Numbered from the stretch's first letter, positions 16,661 through 24,764 are shown. The stretch is 64,000 nt of DNA from Sphingobacterium paucimobilis HER1398 (GCF_000416985.1 NZ_ATDL01000006.1:1-64000); one strand, 5' to 3'. The notes: generated from the sequence alone by a model not told the origin. A program made the numbers and translations.

Positions 16661-17527
16661 ATGTCAGTAGAAAGCCAAGCGGAAACTGTTGCCGACAACA
16701 AACAGGAAACAAAGAAGGAGCCTGCGAAAGCTCCAGCAATACCGAAAGCGGCAACTGCTGCTTCTAAAAAAACTACATCAACTGGTGTTATAGCTAAAAA
16801 AACACCTACAAAATCGACAAGCGTGAGTAAGCCTGCAGTAGCAAAAGCAGCAACTACATCGGCTAAAGCGGCTGCACCTGCAAAATCGACAAGTGCGAGT
16901 AAGCCTGCTGCTACAAAATCAGCACCAGCGTCGCTTAAAGCGGCTACACCTACAAAAGCGACGAGCGCGAGTAAACCTGCAGTAGCAAAAGCAGCAACTT
17001 CGTCGGCTAAAGCGGCTACACCTTCAAAATCGTCGAGCACGAGTAAGCCTGCAGTAGCAAAAGCTGCGATAAGCAAACCAGTGGTAGCGAAGAAGAACAG
17101 TACAAAGTCTGCGGATACTGAAATGCCAAAGTCAACTCCGGCACAAGTTTCTAATGATATATTAGTTCCTAGCAAAAAAGAGAAGACAGAAAAAAATATC
17201 GTCAAAAAGGAGAAAAAGAACGATAAGGAGAAAAAAGAGACTAAAGATAAAAGTAATATGAAGAAAAAAGATTCCAAAGCGGAGATAGCAAAAACCAACA
17301 AGAAAAAGGAAGCTGAAAAACCGAAATCAAAAGATGTTAAGTCCGCAAAAGATCTGAAGAAGAATAAGAAAGCAGATATTAAGGTCAAAGCAAAGAAAGT
17401 TTCTAAGAAATCTGAAAGCAAAAAAGATAAGAAGAAGAAAGAAGCTTTGAGCAAATTAAAATCAGTAATTAAAAACTTCTATGAAAAAGTTATGAAAGAC
17501 CAGAAAAAAAAGTCAAAGAAAAAATAG
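16661..17527 (+). CDS. Lys/Ala-rich histone H1-like low-complexity protein
   Basis: A 288-residue, extremely basic protein. Residues 1-50 are mixed; 51-136 are built of tandem 24-residue units (KSTSxSKPAVAKAATxSAKAA); 170-270 are almost only Lys, Glu, Asp and Ser; the last 30 residues (SKLKSVIKNFYEKVMK plus a Lys tail) form a likely amphipathic helix. Composition is that of histone H1-like nucleoid proteins, so DNA or RNA binding is inferred. Divergent from tmRNA, with its own leader. A 267-codon frame on the opposite strand is a shadow caused by the GCN/AAR codon bias. Confidence 0.7.
   Translation: MSVESQAETVADNKQETKKEPAKAPAIPKAATAASKKTTSTGVIAKKTPTKSTSVSKPAVAKAATTSAKAAAPAKSTSASKPAATKSAPASLKAATPTKATSASKPAVAKAATSSAKAATPSKSSSTSKPAVAKAAISKPVVAKKNSTKSADTEMPKSTPAQVSNDILVPSKKEKTEKNIVKKEKKNDKEKKETKDKSNMKKKDSKAEIAKTNKKKEAEKPKSKDVKSAKDLKKNKKADIKVKAKKVSKKSESKKDKKKKEALSKLKSVIKNFYEKVMKDQKKKSKKK
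16811..17068 (+). repeat. 72-base tandem repeats inside the Lys/Ala-rich gene
   Basis: About 3.6 in-frame copies, starting at 16811, 16883, 16955 and 17027, encode the 24-residue KSTS-SKPAVAKAA-SAKAATP unit. Copies differ at many third positions and a few residues, so the array is not very recent. Such arrays change copy number by slippage or recombination. Confidence 0.75.
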
Positions 17528-17570
17528 TCACTGCTGGACTTGAAAGATAATATATATGGAAGATGTAAAC

Positions 17571-17599
17571 GCCGCTTGGTCTCTGCTAAGCGGCATTTT
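17571..17599 (+). terminator. Terminator after the Lys/Ala-rich gene
   Basis: GCCGCTT pairs with AAGCGGC around a 10-base loop and is followed by ATTTTATATTT. Confidence 0.7.
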
Positions 17600-17650
17600 A
17601 TATTTCTTATTTTAATTACATAATACATATCTGCTTCTATCAAAATCTCT

Positions 17651-18379
17651 ATGAATTTAGACGAGATACTACACTTTCGCCGCTCTGTTCGTGTATATGA
17701 CAAAAATAAACCTCTTGATACTCCTAGGGTGCGACACTGCCTCGAGCTAGCTGCATTGGCACCCAATAGCTCCAACATGCAGCTCTGGGAGTTCTATCAT
17801 ATCACCGATCCAACGCTAATGCGAAAGATCTCCCACGCCTGTCTCGATCAGACAGCGACTTCTACCGCTGATCAAATCGTTGTTTTCGTAACCCGGCAAG
17901 ATCTACATCGCAAACGAGCTCAGTATGTGCTTGACTTTGAAATAGGTAATATCCGGAGGAATAGCCCAGAGGATCGTCAGGCCAAGCGAATCAAAGACAG
18001 GCAACTCTACTATGGTAAAATAATGCCATTATTATATTCCCGTTTTTTTGGACTGTTGGGACTATTTCGTCAACTAATAACCAAAACGATAGGCTTATTT
18101 CGCTCCATAACCCGACAGGTATCCGAAAGTGACGTACGTGTTGTCGTACACAAATCCTGTGCACTGGCCGCACAAACCTTTATGATAGCTATGGCCAATG
18201 AGGGTTACGACACCTGTCCGTTAGAGGGATTCGACAGTCGTATGTTAAGAAAGGTACTACAGCTCCCTAGAGGAGCAGAAGTCAATATGGTTGTGTCCTG
18301 CGGGGTCAGAAAAGGTAATGAAGGCATCTGGGGAGAACGCTGCAGAGTTCCTTTTGATCAGATCTATATCGAAAAATAA
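17651..18379 (+). CDS. Nitroreductase family protein
   Basis: A 242-residue FMN-dependent nitroreductase-like protein. It opens NLDEILHFRRSVRVYDK, the classic RRS(V/I)R(x)(Y/F) FMN-contact segment, followed by LELAALAPNSSNMQLWEF (APS/N-S-x-N-x-Q/P motif) and near the end a MANEGYDTCPLEGFD segment where the family has its second flavin contact (G-x-x-x-C/P-x-x-G). A longer middle insertion of about 40 residues with a hydrophobic stretch distinguishes it from the short E. coli NfsB type. Substrate unknown. Confidence 0.85.
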   Translation: MNLDEILHFRRSVRVYDKNKPLDTPRVRHCLELAALAPNSSNMQLWEFYHITDPTLMRKISHACLDQTATSTADQIVVFVTRQDLHRKRAQYVLDFEIGNIRRNSPEDRQAKRIKDRQLYYGKIMPLLYSRFFGLLGLFRQLITKTIGLFRSITRQVSESDVRVVVHKSCALAAQTFMIAMANEGYDTCPLEGFDSRMLRKVLQLPRGAEVNMVVSCGVRKGNEGIWGERCRVPFDQIYIEK

Positions 18380-18381
18380 AG

Positions 18382-18411
18382 AGAAAAGGCAGATTTCAAA
18401 TCCGCCTTTTC
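18382..18411. terminator. Bidirectional terminator between nitroreductase and fabH
   Basis: AGAAAAGGC-GATTT on one side pairs with the mirrored AAATC-GCCTTTTCT on the other around a short loop; both converging genes end next to it. Confidence 0.75.
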
Positions 18412-18418
18412 TTATATA

Positions 18419-19417
18419 TTATATCATCCATTTGAAGAGACTGGCCCCCCAGGAGAATCCGGCGCCAAAAGCTGTCAACATCACTAGATCTCCGGTTTTG
18501 ATCTGTTTTAGGTTCTGCCAGATACATAATGGGATAGTGGCAGCAATCGTATTGCCCAGATATTCAATATTACTCAATGCGCGCCCTTCTGGTATATCCA
18601 GTGCACGTCCCACAGCATCAATAATACGTTGATTCGCTTGGTGTGGAACAAGCCAGTCGACGTCCTCTATGGTCAATCCGTTACGGTTCAAAACCTGAAA
18701 ACAAGCATCACTCATTGACTGTACAGCATGTTTAAATACCGTCTTTCCATCCTGTTTTAAATAACGTTTGTCGGCTATGGCATCTGCAGCATCAAGTGGA
18801 TACAGCGACCCGCCTCCTTCAATATTCAAGAAAGAACGTCCTGAACCATTACTTCGTAAATAAGCATCCATAATTCCTCCTTCCATTGAAGGCTCTAACC
18901 AAACAACACCTGCGCCATCACCGAAAAGGATATTTGTGGAGCGATCGTGGATGTCCACGTATGTACTAATATTATCGGCCCCTACGACCAGTACATTCTT
19001 ATATCGTCGTGTCTCGATTAATGAAGCCCCAAGGTCTAAAGCATAAAGAAAACCTGAGCAGGCTGCATTCATGTCGAATGCCCAAACATTATCTATCCCT
19101 AATTTGTCAGCTATGATATTAGCTGTTGCAGGCATAGGCATATCTGGGGTCGAGGTAGCTACCAGCAAGGCGTCAATGTCATGTATATTCTTGTTGTATT
19201 TAGTAGCAAGGTCTTCAATAGCGCGCACAGCCATATCTGAAGTAGCTAGTTCTTCTTCAAGAATCCGACGTTCTTTGATTCCCGTACGCTTAACAATCCA
19301 TTCGTCCGAAGTATCACAGATTTTTTCTAAATCGAGATTAGAACGCGTATTCTCTGGAATATATCCTCCAATACCGGTTATCGCTGCATAAAGTCTGTTC
19401 GGTACACTTGTACTCAT
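18419..19417 (-). CDS. fabH: 3-oxoacyl-ACP synthase III (KAS III)
   Basis: A 332-residue condensing enzyme that starts fatty-acid chains from acyl-CoA and malonyl-ACP. The active-site Cys120 lies in NAACSGFLYAL, His in DWLVPHQANQRI and Asn in EYLGNTIAATIPL, completing the Cys-His-Asn triad. The GNTSAA motif of most FabH proteins is GNTIAA here. Length matches the family. Bacteroidota often have several fabH copies with branched-chain or special primer preference, so this may be a paralogue rather than the sole housekeeping copy. Confidence 0.9.
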   Translation of the reverse strand: MSTSVPNRLYAAITGIGGYIPENTRSNLDLEKICDTSDEWIVKRTGIKERRILEEELATSDMAVRAIEDLATKYNKNIHDIDALLVATSTPDMPMPATANIIADKLGIDNVWAFDMNAACSGFLYALDLGASLIETRRYKNVLVVGADNISTYVDIHDRSTNILFGDGAGVVWLEPSMEGGIMDAYLRSNGSGRSFLNIEGGGSLYPLDAADAIADKRYLKQDGKTVFKHAVQSMSDACFQVLNRNGLTIEDVDWLVPHQANQRIIDAVGRALDIPEGRALSNIEYLGNTIAATIPLCIWQNLKQIKTGDLVMLTAFGAGFSWGASLFKWMI

Positions 19418-19717
19418 AAAAATTCAGTAATCACAGTATTTGCTTTTCAGCAGTCACGTAAAATATTTTGTTATATCACTTAATGGTTTATTATGTATTA
19501 ATCCAATTAAGAGGCGTAAAAATAGACTTTTATTCCGCAGTAGAAGAAAATAAGCGCAGATTGTGACAATTAGTTTACCCAAAAACACTCTATTTAGAAT
19601 TATTCTACACTTATGGTTTACGATTGTATCGATCGGTCTGTTTAATGCCAAATTTTATTTTAAAACATACTTGTTGTCAAGAATTTTAAACTACATTTAG
19701 CCATTTAGGAATTACCC

Positions 19718-19748
19718 TTGCAAAACATTAATAAAAGATTTATTTTTG
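19718..19748 (+). promoter_or_regulatory. Promoter of tRNA-Pro
   Basis: TTG (19718-19720), 20 bases, then TATTTTTG (19741-19748), a perfect -7 box 10 bases before the tRNA. The 340-base gap from fabH to the tRNA holds no other convincing feature. Confidence 0.7.
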
Positions 19749-19758
19749 GTTTCCTTTT

Positions 19759-19832
19759 CGGGATGTAGCGTAGCCCGGTATCGCGCCAGCATGGGGTGCT
19801 GGAGGTCGTCGGTTCAAATCCGGCCATCCCGA
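19759..19832 (+). tRNA. tRNA-Pro (GGG anticodon)
   Basis: Acceptor CGGGATG pairs with CATCCCG, anticodon stem CCAGC/GCTGG holds loop ATGGGGT with anticodon GGG, and the T-arm is GTCGG-TTCAAAT-CCGGC. D-arm GCG...CGC is present. CCA is not encoded. Confidence 0.93.
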
Positions 19833-19843
19833 CTTACAAGATG

Positions 19844-19877
19844 AAGCTTTCTGTTTCAAACAGAAAGCTTTTTTTTT
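19844..19877 (+). terminator. Terminator of tRNA-Pro
   Basis: AAGCTTTCTG pairs with CAGAAAGCTT across TTTCAAA, followed by a run of nine T. Confidence 0.85.
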
Positions 19878-19881
19878 CGCA

Positions 19882-19909
19882 TTTACAGTTCATTAATACG
19901 AATTGTAAA
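19882..19909. promoter_or_regulatory. Inverted pair of LytTR-like half-sites
   Basis: TTTACAGTTCA (19882-19892) and CGAATTGTAAA (19899-19909) are near-mirror copies of the half-site found at the predicted LytTR promoters, but here inverted rather than direct. No -7 box stands 29 bases downstream on either side. It may be a decayed or different-geometry site. Confidence 0.35.
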
Positions 19910-20672
19910 TACTAAAAATAGGAATCTCCTTTGTTAATTATCCATATACACAGTGACGGAAACAAACTTCTGCCCTTACTGTTCATAGGGAAAAATCTTT
20001 CACAAGTAAAGAGAATCGTAGTAAATCAACAGCACACAATCTCAGTTTCCCTAGATAGCTTAACCCTACGCAACTATCCATTTATAACAAAAGATAGTGT
20101 CAATGGCACATATTATGCAAAATATACGGCCGATCAGAATGTCCCTGTCGCACTGAATGAATTGATATACTTTAAAGCACCGATTCTTCAAAACAAAATG
20201 AGACTATTACTATTCCTGACCTCTATCCTTGTCATACTCATGTCCTGTCGTGGCCGTGCTAACGACCATTCTTCCACAGCAGCTCGAGAACCTGTAGCAA
20301 ACGAGAACGACGCTATAACTGACAGTACAAAATCATATACGCTGTAGCTTTTAAATAAAAAATATAAAACAACAGGACAGCAAGAATGCTTCGGTCGAGG
20401 TATTTGTTAATTATGGAGGACTCGATTTCAATATTGGTTAAGCTGTGGTTCTTGCTGATAGGGTTTGATCATTCCGAGTTCCATCGGGCTTCAGGAGAGC
20501 AGAGCAGTACCAGCATCAATCTTTCTACAGGACAGATAGAAGCTATAACTGGAGAAAACATGTTTGAGGAACAATTTTCCAAACCTCGAAAGACAAAAGG
20601 AAAGTGAAAGGCAAACAAGACCTATACCTTAGACAATTGCAACAGAAAAACCTATTTTGAACTATTGAACAT
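19910..20672. other. Gene-poor stretch with degenerate coding remnants
   Basis: No solid gene is found here. An open frame 19931-20347 contains a plausible protein-like segment (TLRNYPFITKDSVNGTYY) but no proper start, and short coherent stretches occur in other frames, for example VEVFVNYGGLDFNIG at about 20395-20440. The picture is of one or more decayed genes beside a LytTR-like site. Only a short lipoprotein-like frame at 20198 looks translatable. Confidence 0.4.
20198..20347 (+). CDS. Possible 49-residue lipoprotein
   Basis: MRLLLFLTSILVILMSCRG opens with a signal-peptide-like hydrophobic run and a lipobox-like ILMSC, then a 30-residue Asp/Glu/Ser/Thr tail. It could be a small surface lipoprotein or the 5' end of a truncated one, since the region after it looks decayed. 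No family recognised. Confidence 0.3.
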   Translation: MRLLLFLTSILVILMSCRGRANDHSSTAAREPVANENDAITDSTKSYTL

Positions 20673-22436
20673 CTAATACACTACACGGCTTTTGATGCCA
20701 TGTTTTGTCAGTAGATGTTGCAAATCTGCTATATACAGTTCCAGCTGCTCCTTGGTATCCGCATGGAGACTTATTTGACTAGAAAACATATATTTAGGGG
20801 AGGTGTTACCATTCCTTAGATGTACCCGAAACTTTCCATTATATCCAGGCTGTCGTAATGCAGTTTCTACAAAAAAGACAACTTCATCAATATCGAATAG
20901 TTCATATTGTTTTGACCATAGATTATTTATTTTCAACCCCTTGTCTGTTATGGTGAACGGTTGCGGATTAACTCCGACTTTACGTAAAAACCACAGCACA
21001 GCTCTCACTCCTAATGTTAAGCTGAGAATAATCCAGATAAACCAGTAGTTGTTTTCCCGGTGCACGGTCTTTGCTCGAAGTACCTCTTTGCCTTTAATGG
21101 GTATCATTCTGCCATCCCTGATCAGATCACGTATTGCATCAGTACGGACATCCTTTTCGAGCAGCTTATTAACAGTAGCTTGGTCCGCAATACGGTATAT
21201 AGTCTTCCGAATACCTTGGTTATTGCCGAGCTGGTCAAAGTAAAAATAATCTAGGCCATTTTTCCACACTGCACCAAAATTATAGTTCACGGGACCAATT
21301 CTTTGCCATGCCGCTGGGTCAACAGGCTCATCCATTTGATAGATATGGGTGGACTGGGATTTAAGCCCAGGATCGCGCCGTCCCCCCCAATGTTCGCTCG
21401 TTTCTAAATAAAGCAGTCTTTTGTTATCCAAAAAAATCAGAGGTTCGATCTCTTTAAAGTCCGACCCATGGAAAGGATTTTCATCTAAACGCATTACGTC
21501 CTTTTTCACTGCATCATAATAGAATACACCGGACTTACTTAAGAAGAAGCTGTGAAAAATGTGTCCACCATGCAACGATAGTTCTTTATAGGGCGCATAT
21601 CTCTTATCGAACGGTATGGCATTTACATACACCATACCTTCTTTAGGGTCAACTAGGTAGTTCTGTTGATTTTGAGCATCGAAGGCAAGCGCGTGTAGCT
21701 CTGTATTTGCCTGTAGAGGGAGAAGGTCGTTCTTATAGTATACATGCTTGTCGTCGGCAAGATAAACGAAGCTAGGACGAATATCACCGTCATTGTATAC
21801 TAGTGGTAGCTGCTGTAAGGTTAAGGGGTTCGCTTTGTCCAAAAGCTTACCTTGGTAATAAACGAGCTTACCATTGGTAACTGCACGTGCTTTTAACAAG
21901 GTCGTGTACATACTGTTACCCTCTTGTAGGAATTGGAGCGGATAGATATCCCTTTGTGGCTTATCGACTAGTCCTGCGCCGTACAATATTTTTTTTAACA
22001 CAAAAGCAATACCAGATAGATCCATATTGGGAACACTCATAGGCGCGCAATAGCAGGTCGTTTTACCATCCGTAAAATAGCCTTCGCCCAGAGCCCTGGC
22101 TGTAGCCGGATCAAAACCCTTAATAATCTGGTTTCCACAATAGGCATTATTCTTATCTACCGCAAATTGGCGGTTGGAAATACGCTCATCTATCTCCCGA
22201 AAACTAGCGACATCCGCTTCCTTGATCAGATAGTAGCCACTACTCGGAACCACCGCGTAAATCTGATTATTATAATTGGTAAATACGCCATTGATTTCCT
22301 TACCATCACGGTATAGATTACTTAGGCTAGGCTCCGTACCAAACTCACCTATTATCAACAATATCGTTGTTAATAGCAGAAAGACGAGCAATGTAGCACA
22401 TGTAATTTTTATTGCCTTAATACCTTTTTTATTCAT
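20673..22436 (-). CDS. DKNYY-family membrane protein
   Basis: A 587-residue protein with an N-terminal membrane helix (residues about 8-30), a large extracytoplasmic region, a second membrane helix near 470-490, and a C-terminal cytoplasmic domain of about 95 residues with a pleckstrin-homology-like look. The outer region contains repeated Asp-Lys-x-x-x-Tyr-Tyr elements (VDKNNAYCG, TDGKTTCYCA, ADDKHVYYKND), the signature of DKNYY proteins, whose function is unknown. Second gene of an operon with the lipoprotein at 22450 (13-base gap), likely driven by the LytTR-like site at 23.3 kb. Confidence 0.7.
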   Translation of the reverse strand: MNKKGIKAIKITCATLLVFLLLTTILLIIGEFGTEPSLSNLYRDGKEINGVFTNYNNQIYAVVPSSGYYLIKEADVASFREIDERISNRQFAVDKNNAYCGNQIIKGFDPATARALGEGYFTDGKTTCYCAPMSVPNMDLSGIAFVLKKILYGAGLVDKPQRDIYPLQFLQEGNSMYTTLLKARAVTNGKLVYYQGKLLDKANPLTLQQLPLVYNDGDIRPSFVYLADDKHVYYKNDLLPLQANTELHALAFDAQNQQNYLVDPKEGMVYVNAIPFDKRYAPYKELSLHGGHIFHSFFLSKSGVFYYDAVKKDVMRLDENPFHGSDFKEIEPLIFLDNKRLLYLETSEHWGGRRDPGLKSQSTHIYQMDEPVDPAAWQRIGPVNYNFGAVWKNGLDYFYFDQLGNNQGIRKTIYRIADQATVNKLLEKDVRTDAIRDLIRDGRMIPIKGKEVLRAKTVHRENNYWFIWIILSLTLGVRAVLWFLRKVGVNPQPFTITDKGLKINNLWSKQYELFDIDEVVFFVETALRQPGYNGKFRVHLRNGNTSPKYMFSSQISLHADTKEQLELYIADLQHLLTKHGIKSRVVY

Positions 22437-22449
22437 ACCTCTCTTTGTC

Positions 22450-23247
22450 CTATTTGGAATGGATCTTTAATTTGAAAAATCCCAGTCTTTTATCGTCATC
22501 CGTTCCAAAGTAAGTGTTTTTGAAATAAAGCTCCGTGTCGTCTCTCCAAAAACTATCTTTTAAGGTACACAGATCAAACCCTTCGGATGTAAGATGTAAA
22601 GGGATCTCTGCGACATGCATATAATAATCTCCATCCATGCGTTGAATGAAATATCCAGAGCATTCCTGCCCTGGAAAATAGCCATTTAAACGGAACTGTT
22701 TGTTTGGAGTATATAAGATATACGCCGGATTTCCAACTAGCTCCGCACCAACTGCACCTGTTCTCAAATCGATAGCAAAATCTGAAGAGTGTCCTCCTTC
22801 GAACAAAAGAATCTCTTCGGTAGGGTAGTACCGATAGAAACCGATATAGCCAAATTCTGTGTTTTCCAAAACGCTGACTGTATGACCATTAAGGGCACGG
22901 ATTAGGCATAAGTTATCCCCATCAATAAGTGTGTCTACTTGCATCACTCCTTGGCTAAAACTGACGTTTCCAAACACAGCTCGTCCTTTAAGCATAGCTT
23001 TAACTTTCTCAAAATCTTCGATATAGGGTATCGTGTCGGTTTTTAAGACAATCTTGGATTTAGCATCGTAAAAAGATATAGAGTCTATCTTATAGAGACT
23101 TATGGTGTCATTGCTGAACAAAAGATCTTCGACTACGGTAGGTTTCTGAATAGTATCTACCGCAATGATAGGCTCTCGCATCGTGCTGCTGCGTCGCTGA
23201 CAGGATAGAAACAAAGTGCACAGGAGTATTGTAAGTAACTGTTTCAT
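22450..23247 (-). CDS. Putative lipoprotein, first gene of the DKNYY operon
   Basis: A 265-residue protein with signal peptide and lipobox (LLCTLFLSC, Cys16), so probably lipid-anchored. The remainder is beta-rich and Asp/Tyr-rich with no recognised domain. Its promoter region holds the two-half-site LytTR-like element with a -7 box 28 bases before the ATG. It is transcribed ahead of the DKNYY membrane protein, and the two may form a sensing or envelope-monitoring pair; that is inference from gene order. Confidence 0.6.
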   Translation of the reverse strand: MKQLLTILLCTLFLSCQRRSSTMREPIIAVDTIQKPTVVEDLLFSNDTISLYKIDSISFYDAKSKIVLKTDTIPYIEDFEKVKAMLKGRAVFGNVSFSQGVMQVDTLIDGDNLCLIRALNGHTVSVLENTEFGYIGFYRYYPTEEILLFEGGHSSDFAIDLRTGAVGAELVGNPAYILYTPNKQFRLNGYFPGQECSGYFIQRMDGDYYMHVAEIPLHLTSEGFDLCTLKDSFWRDDTELYFKNTYFGTDDDKRLGFFKLKIHSK

Positions 23248-23275
23248 GCGTTGATCATATAGGGTTGAACCTCTG

Positions 23276-23344
23276 TAAAAGTAGCGTTAATAGGGAATAG
23301 TCTTCTAAGTCATTTACAATTCGTCTTGTTTTATTTATAATATG
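23276..23344 (-). promoter_or_regulatory. Predicted LytTR operator and promoter of the DKNYY operon
   Basis: Minus-strand half-sites CATATTATAAA (23344-23334) and CGAATTGTAAA (23323-23313) are 21 bases apart. TACTTTTA (23283-23276), one mismatch from TAnnTTTG, stands exactly 29 bases beyond the proximal half-site. Confidence 0.6.
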
Positions 23345-23347
23345 ACA

Positions 23348-23415
23348 CGGATTGTAAAGCGAATATGCGAATCGTAAACAAAAAAAATAAGTCAAGGCCA
23401 CTTTTACCATATTTG
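23348..23415 (+). promoter_or_regulatory. Predicted LytTR operator and promoter of the 23467 gene
   Basis: Half-sites CGGATTGTAAA (23348-23358) and CGAATCGTAAA (23368-23378) are 20 bases apart. CATATTTG (23408-23415), one mismatch from the -7 consensus, begins exactly 29 bases after the second half-site. It lies back to back with the minus-strand operator, making a divergent regulatory region. Confidence 0.65.
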
Positions 23416-23466
23416 TCCGAGATTGAAACACACGAACACACACCCTTATAAAAAAAATGATGACAA

Positions 23467-24021
23467 ATGAGTGTATCACCCGTCTTAGAAAAGCTGCAAT
23501 TTAGAGCCTTGAATAATCTTAATTACCGTTGGGCAATTGTATTAATTGTGGCTTCAATTATTGTACCTGCTGTTGTTTTCATGACCATCGTAGTGCATTA
23601 TGATTTAAATAACCTGAGTAGAGGGCAGGTTGTTTTAGCTTTAGGGGTAGGTGGCATTACGTCATTTTTCATAGTTGCTTTCATCTTTTCCAAGTTCCTT
23701 GCAATGCTGTTTACGATGACTTTTTATGAAGATCATATGAAGGTAAAATCAGGGAATAGCAGTACCCAATATGATTTCAAACAGATGCAGAGCTTAGAAA
23801 TCTGGAACAACTCGGATTATGCCAAGTTGATCGTACACTATCACGACCAGAAGATTAAATTCCACGTAGGTTTTGCCAATTTACTCAAAGTAAGGCCTAT
23901 ACTCGAAGTAGAAGACAAGTTAGACTTGATATTTAGTCCACAACGTGGTTTTACCAAACGCGTAGTTAATCACAAAGGAATCTGTAAGATTACCTATACA
24001 CTGCTCCATCCATGTACTTAA
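23467..24021 (+). CDS. Membrane protein with two helices and a PH-like cytoplasmic domain
   Basis: A 184-residue protein. Two membrane helices (about residues 23-45 and 56-83) are followed by a 100-residue soluble part, TFYEDHMKVKSGNSSTQYDF..., typical of bacterial PH-like domains that follow a helical hairpin. The last 20 residues carry three Cys/His. Function unknown. Divergent from the DKNYY operon and under its own LytTR-like promoter; the DKNYY protein also has a PH-like tail, so the two may work in the same membrane process. Confidence 0.55.
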   Translation: MSVSPVLEKLQFRALNNLNYRWAIVLIVASIIVPAVVFMTIVVHYDLNNLSRGQVVLALGVGGITSFFIVAFIFSKFLAMLFTMTFYEDHMKVKSGNSSTQYDFKQMQSLEIWNNSDYAKLIVHYHDQKIKFHVGFANLLKVRPILEVEDKLDLIFSPQRGFTKRVVNHKGICKITYTLLHPCT

Positions 24022-24032
24022 TAAATAAAGAA

Positions 24033-24101
24033 CGGATTGTAAAGAGGATAAAGCGTATTGTAAACATATAGCAGTATTGCTAGCTTTATTGTATTATTTT
24101 G
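24033..24101 (+). promoter_or_regulatory. Predicted LytTR operator and promoter of the 24219 gene
   Basis: Half-sites CGGATTGTAAA (24033-24043) and CGTATTGTAAA (24054-24064) are 21 bases apart. TTATTTTG (24094-24101), one mismatch from TAnnTTTG, starts exactly 29 bases after the second. Confidence 0.65.
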
Positions 24102-24148
24102 AAATACAAATCGAATTATACAAAAATACGATTTCCAAGAAGAAGAAA

Positions 24149-24217
24149 ATGATAATAATCTCGGGAGGCCTGTTCAGCCCCCTGGTTCTTGTCAATACGT
24201 TAATCACAGTGACCTGA
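24149..24217 (+). CDS. Possible 22-residue leader peptide
   Basis: MIIISGGLFSPLVLVNTLITVT is an open frame in the leader of the next gene; its stop TGA ends one base before the ATG at 24219. The short hydrophobic peptide and the tight junction suggest translational coupling or a leader function, but a chance frame cannot be excluded. Confidence 0.3.
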   Translation: MIIISGGLFSPLVLVNTLITVT

Positions 24218-24218
24218 T

Positions 24219-24764
24219 ATGTTTAGATTTTTTAAAGAATTATTTAAGGCTGGAAAGACAGAAGTAAAAAAAGAGGAGGGGACAAAAAAGAAGAACAATG
24301 ATCCGGATAATGTGCTTTCGGAGATAGTATGGACTTTCAATCGCAAACCTTATGACTCGCAAATCGACTTTGATGGGGAGATAGCACGTTATCAAAAAGA
24401 TATCCTTAAATCGAAGGCTCATTGGAACGGAGATGACATCGCTATTCATGCCTCAGAAATAGAGATTACTTATGAAGCCTGGATTTCAGATTTAGACGAC
24501 CTGAGGTCTAATGAAGAGCTGCTCGAAGCCGAAGAAGATGTGTTTGACGAGGACAATGAAGAAGATGGTCTTTTTCAGGTTGAGATTTCCGCAAGGTTAC
24601 ATGCTGCAAATGGTATGCACTTCACAGCACTAGACCTGTTATACCAAATGGAACATCAGGTTAGCAATAAAGAACTTGGAGATCATATATTTTTTGAAGG
24701 TTTTAGACGCGTACAAGATTATGAACGTCCCTTTCCCTTATATTACATGATTTGTGGCAGTTAG
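24219..24764 (+). CDS. Acidic cytoplasmic protein of unknown function
   Basis: A 181-residue protein with a Lys-rich N-terminus (to residue 28), a mixed core and a very acidic stretch near residues 90-120 (ELLEAEEDVFDEDNEED), no signal peptide and no membrane helix. No domain recognised. The LytTR-like promoter upstream and the position directly before the response regulator gene place it in the same regulatory group. Confidence 0.5.
   Translation: MFRFFKELFKAGKTEVKKEEGTKKKNNDPDNVLSEIVWTFNRKPYDSQIDFDGEIARYQKDILKSKAHWNGDDIAIHASEIEITYEAWISDLDDLRSNEELLEAEEDVFDEDNEEDGLFQVEISARLHAANGMHFTALDLLYQMEHQVSNKELGDHIFFEGFRRVQDYERPFPLYYMICGS

Noticed and set aside
16811..17068. Regular 72-base repeats as a possible CRISPR array
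   Set aside because: The copies are contiguous, in frame and encode a protein repeat; there are no unique spacers. No CRISPR array was seen anywhere in the window.
16651..17454. A 267-codon minus-strand open frame opposite the Lys/Ala-rich gene
   Set aside because: It is Phe/Ala/Leu/Ser-rich only because it reads the complement of Lys and Ala codons. The plus-strand frame has the sensible start, leader and terminator.
19580..19627. Weak minus-strand half-site (19617-19627) with a TGTTTTTG box 29 bases away
   Set aside because: Only one half-site is present, the box is imperfect, and the next gene start (fabH) is about 160 bases further; not counted in the regulon.
19454..19651. 65-codon minus-strand frame upstream of fabH
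   Set aside because: No start context, no family resemblance and AT-driven hydrophobic composition; treated as spacer.
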